Positions 60,666 to 64,000 of a stretch of DNA of 64,000 nucleotides are shown here, piece after piece. Position 1 is the first letter of the stretch. Each line of letters starts with the position of its first letter. The notes under the pieces were generated by a model. It had not been told where the DNA came from, did not search any database, and was given only the letters and a program-made list of their open reading frames with translations. Source of the DNA: Ligilactobacillus saerimneri DSM 16049 (lineage in GTDB: Bacteria > Bacillota > Bacilli > Lactobacillales > Lactobacillaceae). The stretch covers positions 50,219 to 114,218 of the forward strand of contig NZ_AUHQ01000003.1 of assembly GCF_000423265.1 (NCBI RefSeq), read 5' to 3'. The translations under genes were made by a program, and so were the position numbers.

Positions 60666-60702
60666 AAAAAGAGCTGTGAGAATTTTTCTCGCAGCTCTTT
60701 TG
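60666..60702. terminator. Bidirectional terminator
   Basis: AAAAGAGCTG-GAGAA/TTCTC-CAGCTCTTTT stem with A and T runs, between the convergent CpsC/D-like and deoxyribosyltransferase genes. Confidence 0.9.
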
Positions 60703-60724
60703 CTATCTTTACCCAGCACTAAGC

Positions 60725-61201
60725 TTAAATTATTGGCCGGCTAGCCCGCTGTGGTAGCATAACGTTGAAGTCATATTCTGCCAGCTTTTGCAAACCGTGG
60801 TCCTGACTGAGATCAAAGTAAGTGGTCAGGCTTTGGGCAATCATTAAGTTGATCTCTTTTTTAGGATCAAACTGAATGACCGCTACCGGGGTATGAGTTC
60901 CGTAGGCCAAGCCAACTTCAAAGGCAGTACCTGAATCCATCTCATTGTCGGCTTCTTCTAGCTTGTAGTCCGCAATAGCGACGACGATGTCAGCCTGATA
61001 GATGTGGTTAACATCGAGGCGGAAGGTAGCATCCTGCCAGCCAAGTGAACCAAATTCTTCCTGCGAATAAGGATGTTTTTCTGGAAGAAAGATCTCACCG
61101 ATCGTAGGATTTTGCTGGAGAGCAGTGACAACTTGGTTGATACGGGTGTGTTGCCCATCACTGAAAAAGGGAGCAGCTAAGTAAACAGATTTTTGTTGCA
61201 T
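60725..61201 (-). CDS. Nucleoside 2-deoxyribosyltransferase
   Basis: The 158-residue enzyme has the usual family length. It starts with VYLAAPFFSDGQHTRINQVV. The nucleophilic Glu lies in DSGTAFEVGLAYG (residues ~94-106), with Asp in DIVVAIADY. It exchanges bases on 2'-deoxyribonucleosides for DNA precursor salvage, a hallmark of lactobacilli lacking other routes. The ATG at 61201 follows AAGGATTG. The deoxynucleoside kinase gene lies divergently 166 bp away, completing the salvage route. Confidence 0.94.
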   Translation of the reverse strand: MQQKSVYLAAPFFSDGQHTRINQVVTALQQNPTIGEIFLPEKHPYSQEEFGSLGWQDATFRLDVNHIYQADIVVAIADYKLEEADNEMDSGTAFEVGLAYGTHTPVAVIQFDPKKEINLMIAQSLTTYFDLSQDHGLQKLAEYDFNVMLPQRASRPII

Positions 61202-61367
61202 AGTATTCAATCCTTATTAATAATTTTACAAGATGTAGTGGGATGTTAAATCCTATCTACAAGATAAAGAATCTTTGCTTTATTTTCAATGGGATTCCTA
61301 GTATTATTAGGTATGTTATTGTAAAAAACGACTAGCTAAAATCAAACGAAAGGATGCTTCTATCATT

Positions 61368-62108
61368 TTGATTACGTTATCAGGGATTATTGGTTCTGGG
61401 AAGTCAAGCTTGACCAAGATCTTGGCTGAAGAACTCGGAACCACAGCATATTATGAACCAGTTAAAGACAACCCCGTTTTACCTATTTTTTATAAGGGGA
61501 ATGAGATTGCTGCCAAGAAACGGGCGGCCGGTGATGCCGAAGCCACCAACCCATACGCATATTTATTGCAAACTTTCTTTTTGAATCGCCGCTTTGCGAT
61601 GATCAAGAAAGCTATGGAAAATGACAATAATGTCTTAGACCGGTCGATCTATGAAGACGAGATTTTTATGAAAATGAATACCGAACTGGGCAATGCTACC
61701 CAGGTGGAATATGACATCTACAAGAGCCTGCTCAATAATATGATGGAAGAACTACCCCTGGCTGCCCACAAGAAATCACCTGACTTGATGATTACGATCA
61801 AAGTTTCTTATGAAACCATGCTTAACCGGATCAAAAAGCGGGGCCGAAAATATGAACAGGTGGAATTAGATCCTTCCTTGAGCGACTACTATCACCGTTT
61901 GCTGAAACACTATGACATCTGGATGCAAGAATATAGTTACTCACCTTTACTGATCATTGATGGGGACAAGTATGACTTCATGGCTAACAAGCATGACCGG
62001 GTGGCAGTCTTAGAAACAATTGAAAATAAATTGGTGGAACTGGGTAATTTGACTGAGGCTGACTTTGCCCGCTACCAACAAAAGCACCAAGAGTTTTTGC
62101 AATCTTAA
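61368..62108 (+). CDS. Deoxynucleoside kinase (dAK/dGK type)
   Basis: The 246-residue kinase starts ITLSGIIGSGKSSLTKILAE with the P-loop. It has YYEPVKDNPVLPIFY, VLDRSIYEDEIFMKM (DRS motif with Arg) and the lid RIKKRGRKYEQ. It matches the Lactobacillus deoxyadenosine/deoxyguanosine kinases. An inserted stretch (NEIAAKKRAAGDAEATNPYA) follows residue 43 where some homologues are shorter. The start is TTG at 61368; the AAAGGATG site is about 12 nt upstream, so initiation may be weak. It phosphorylates deoxynucleosides supplied by the adjacent transferase. Confidence 0.92.
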   Translation: MITLSGIIGSGKSSLTKILAEELGTTAYYEPVKDNPVLPIFYKGNEIAAKKRAAGDAEATNPYAYLLQTFFLNRRFAMIKKAMENDNNVLDRSIYEDEIFMKMNTELGNATQVEYDIYKSLLNNMMEELPLAAHKKSPDLMITIKVSYETMLNRIKKRGRKYEQVELDPSLSDYYHRLLKHYDIWMQEYSYSPLLIIDGDKYDFMANKHDRVAVLETIENKLVELGNLTEADFARYQQKHQEFLQS

Positions 62109-62138
62109 GAAAATACCTAAGAAAAGAGGGCGGTATTG

Positions 62139-63047
62139 ATGGAAATGTTAGATGTACAGTATAAGAAAGAAGCACGCCATGCTTTAGCATTAATGCTCGG
62201 ATATATTATTGTTTTCCAGGCAGTAGCTTCCTTTTCATGGCGCCTTTTTTCTTCGATTTCTACTGCGATGAGTTCAGGGATCCCATACTACCTCGGGGTA
62301 GCAGCTGGCTTGTTAGTAATTTTCATTGGTACCAGCAAAATTGACCAGCGAGCGATCTGGCAGCAAATTCGAACTATTCCGCGTAAGCCGACTGCCAGAA
62401 CGATTGTGACTCTTTTAGCCCTGATAATGCTGGCAAATATGTTTTTTGGGATTTGGAGTAACTTGGTTGAGCATATTTTCCAGGTATTTGGTTTGACAAC
62501 CAGAGCGCAACTAGAAACTGCTTCTGCCAACGGTAAAGATTCACTGTCGATGATTATTTATGTCACTGTGGTTGCACCAATTTTCGAGGAGTTTATTTTT
62601 CGGGGTTACTTGCTCCACTATTTCAGCAAGTACAGCCAAAAGTTAGCTGTGTTTGTTACGGCATTCTTTTTTGGAATCTACCATATGAATATTGCCCAGA
62701 CACCATTTGCTTTTTGCCTAGGTTTGTTGTTAGCTTATACGGCGCTGACTTACGGTTTGCGGTGGTCGATCTTTGTTCACTTTTGTAACAACGCGTTTGG
62801 ACAAGTAGTTTCGATCCTTGCTGTTCACTGGGGTGGCGCTATTAATGCAGTCAGCTCAATGTTTATGCTGGTGATGGCAGTGGGTAGCCTGGTCTTTTTA
62901 ATTCGCCATGCTAGCCAAATCAAAAGCTGGCTTCAAGCCAACGTTATTCCACCCCACTATCTGACCTGGAGCTTACTTAACTGGCCTGCAGGAGTGGCCT
63001 ATGTTTTATGTGTCATTTCAATCGTCATGGGGCTAGACAGGATCTAG
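62139..63047 (+). CDS. CPBP-family intramembrane metalloprotease
   Basis: The 302-residue membrane protein has about eight spans and the three CPBP (Abi) motifs. These are APIFEEFIFRGYLLHYF (EExxxR, residues ~147-163), FFFGIYHMNIAQ (FxxxH) and FVHFCNNAFGQVVS (HxxxN/D). The family includes CAAX-type proteases and bacteriocin self-immunity proteins. No bacteriocin gene is seen nearby, so immunity is not implied. The ATG at 62139 follows GAGGGCGG. It lies 30 bp after the deoxynucleoside kinase gene and may be co-transcribed. Confidence 0.9.
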   Translation: MEMLDVQYKKEARHALALMLGYIIVFQAVASFSWRLFSSISTAMSSGIPYYLGVAAGLLVIFIGTSKIDQRAIWQQIRTIPRKPTARTIVTLLALIMLANMFFGIWSNLVEHIFQVFGLTTRAQLETASANGKDSLSMIIYVTVVAPIFEEFIFRGYLLHYFSKYSQKLAVFVTAFFFGIYHMNIAQTPFAFCLGLLLAYTALTYGLRWSIFVHFCNNAFGQVVSILAVHWGGAINAVSSMFMLVMAVGSLVFLIRHASQIKSWLQANVIPPHYLTWSLLNWPAGVAYVLCVISIVMGLDRI

Positions 63048-63145
63048 CATTTGCAGCGGATCGTCCTTGCAGTTTCACTAGAAAACACATATCATAATAT
63101 TAGAAGGGTTTAATATTAGAGTTATCTAGTCGAGAGGTGAGGATA

Positions 63146-63622
63146 ATGGCTTACATGATGAATTACAAACGTATTTTGGTTGCTGTTGACGGATCCCAAG
63201 GGTCACGCTATGCATTGGAAGATGCGGTGAACCTAGTGAAGGGAACCACAACTCGATTAGATGTGTTGCGGGTTTTGGATCTCAATACTCTAGAATATGG
63301 GGGCGCTGGTGTAGCCTTGGATGGCGAACGGATCTATGAGATTGAACAAGAAGCCGAACAAGAGATGCTACGCTTGCGGAAGGAAATTGTTGAGGAAAAA
63401 GGCTTGGATGATAGCCAAGTTTACGTTCATTTGCGCTTTGGCAATCCAAAGCGCATTATAGCGCGTGAGTTCCCTCAAGAATACAAGAGTAACCTGATCG
63501 TCCTAGGTTATACCGGACGTAACTTTATCGAGCGGGTTATGATGGGGTCTGTCGCTGCTTATGTGACACGCGAAGCACTGTGTGATGTTTTGACCTGCAA
63601 AGGAAATAACGAAACTAAATAG
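63146..63622 (+). CDS. Universal stress protein UspA family
   Basis: The 158-residue protein has the Usp fold. KRILVAVDGSQGSRYALEDA is at the N-terminus. The ATP-binding-type C-terminal motif NLIVLGYTGRNFIERVMMGS (G2xG9GS) is followed by VAAYVTREALCDVL. Such proteins bind ATP and help survive starvation, acid and oxidative stress. The ATG at 63146 lies just after GAGGTGAGG; an in-frame GTG at 63137 is less likely. It is monocistronic with its own terminator. Confidence 0.93.
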   Translation: MAYMMNYKRILVAVDGSQGSRYALEDAVNLVKGTTTRLDVLRVLDLNTLEYGGAGVALDGERIYEIEQEAEQEMLRLRKEIVEEKGLDDSQVYVHLRFGNPKRIIAREFPQEYKSNLIVLGYTGRNFIERVMMGSVAAYVTREALCDVLTCKGNNETK

Positions 63623-63633
63623 TTAGATTGAAT

Positions 63634-63667
63634 GGTGGTTGCCTAAAAAAGGTGAACCACCTTTTTA
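63634..63667 (+). terminator. Terminator after the Usp gene
   Basis: GGTGGTT/AACCACC stem followed by TTTTTA. Confidence 0.85.
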
Positions 63668-63704
63668 ATTGTAAGGTAGATTGCAATAAATAACTTGAAC
63701 AAAT

Positions 63705-64000
63705 TTAATGACGCAGATTAAGCAAAAAGATCTCAATTGGAGTTCGCCAGTTCAAACATTTGAGTGGCCGTGAATTCAGATACCAGTTAATCTGAATCAA
63801 TTCATCATCACTAATCTCTTCAATTGGCTGACCCTTAGGAATAAATCGCCGTAACACTCGATTACGATTCTCATTACTACCACGTTCATGCGGAGAATAA
63901 GCATGGGCAAAGTACAACGGCACGCCGGTATTTTTCTCAATTGATTGGTAGTTGGCGAACTCTTTCCCGTGATCAACCGTCAGTGTCTTGAGATTAGTTC
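63705..64000 (-). mobile_element. IS30-family insertion sequence, transposase 3' part (continues past the window)
   Basis: The reverse frame is open from the window edge to its stop at 63705-63707, giving about 97 C-terminal residues. It shows LTVDHGKEFANY with the second catalytic Asp of the DDE triad. YSPHERGSNENRNRVLRRFI follows, carrying the catalytic Glu and the GSNEN signature of IS30 transposases, and it ends with LNSRPLKCLNWRTP. The terminal inverted repeat probably lies between about 63670 and 63704, but it cannot be delimited without the other end. Confidence 0.92.

Noticed and set aside
62139..63047. CPBP protein as bacteriocin immunity
   Set aside because: No bacteriocin precursor with a double-glycine leader, ABC exporter or histidine kinase lies nearby; the neighbours are salvage and stress genes.
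1..64000. CRISPR arrays, tRNA or rRNA genes
   Set aside because: No regular direct-repeat/spacer pattern, cloverleaf with CCA-side features or rRNA-like stretch was seen on either strand; a dedicated scan could still find a weak tRNA.

Overview
The window looks like a chromosomal segment of a Lactobacillaceae bacterium. The evidence is the acc/fab order ending in a FabI-type reductase, PepO, KUP, IS30, nucleoside deoxyribosyltransferase next to deoxynucleoside kinase, a FolT-type ECF component, strong AGGAGG ribosome-binding sites and TTG/GTG starts. The genus is not decided. G+C content is visibly moderate, with several A+T-rich islands.

Layout. 1-1859: end of a fatty-acid operon (accD partial, accA, fabI). 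1944-3866: pepO, reverse. 4046-7066: a four-gene electrophile/quinone-response-type operon (MerR, flavodoxin-fold NAD(P)H oxidoreductase, aldo/keto reductase, zinc alcohol dehydrogenase) behind a MerR-type promoter with a 19-bp spacer. 7046-15170: an 8.1-kb integrated satellite resembling a Gram-positive phage-inducible chromosomal island. It sits in the 3' end of the alcohol dehydrogenase gene and is bounded by a 15-bp direct repeat. It carries integrase, a divergent repressor/Cro switch with three matching 18-bp sites, a Xis-like protein, small ORFs, primase, SF3 helicase, an iteron/AT-rich origin and an ArpU-like regulator. No structural or terminase gene was recognised. 15246-19975: a DUF915-type hydrolase, an unknown CxC protein, a P1B-type metal ATPase and a Nudix protein.

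20034-31018 is a carbohydrate region. Two paralogous fructose-family PTS systems are divergent around a PRD/EIIB/EIIA-type regulator. The forward operon continues into a GatZ/KbaZ-family protein, a HAD phosphatase, a TalC-type transaldolase and transketolase. No FruK-type kinase or GatY-type aldolase is present, so epimerisation of a ketohexose phosphate followed by the pentose-phosphate enzymes is a reasonable hypothesis. 31130-40402 holds assorted housekeeping and accessory genes: Rrf2 regulator, SDR, APC permease, HAD, AKR, Jag/KhpB, ROK kinase and ABC-F.

40755-41470: a candidate tetrahydrofolate riboswitch before a FolT-like ECF S component. 41834-53428: a cell-surface polysaccharide cluster (five GT2, two GT4-like, Wzy-like polymerase, Stealth phosphotransferase, Wzx flippase) with a frameshifted A+T-rich membrane-protein gene inserted in reverse. 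53713-60636: membrane glycerophosphodiesterase, KUP, a small membrane protein, an LCP ligase and a CpsC-CpsD-like fusion with a ruined P-loop. The last two are plausible partners of the polysaccharide cluster. 60725-63622: nucleoside salvage, a CPBP protease-like protein and UspA. The window ends inside an IS30-family transposase.

No tRNA, rRNA or CRISPR array was recognised. All functional calls come from reading motifs; no database search was run.
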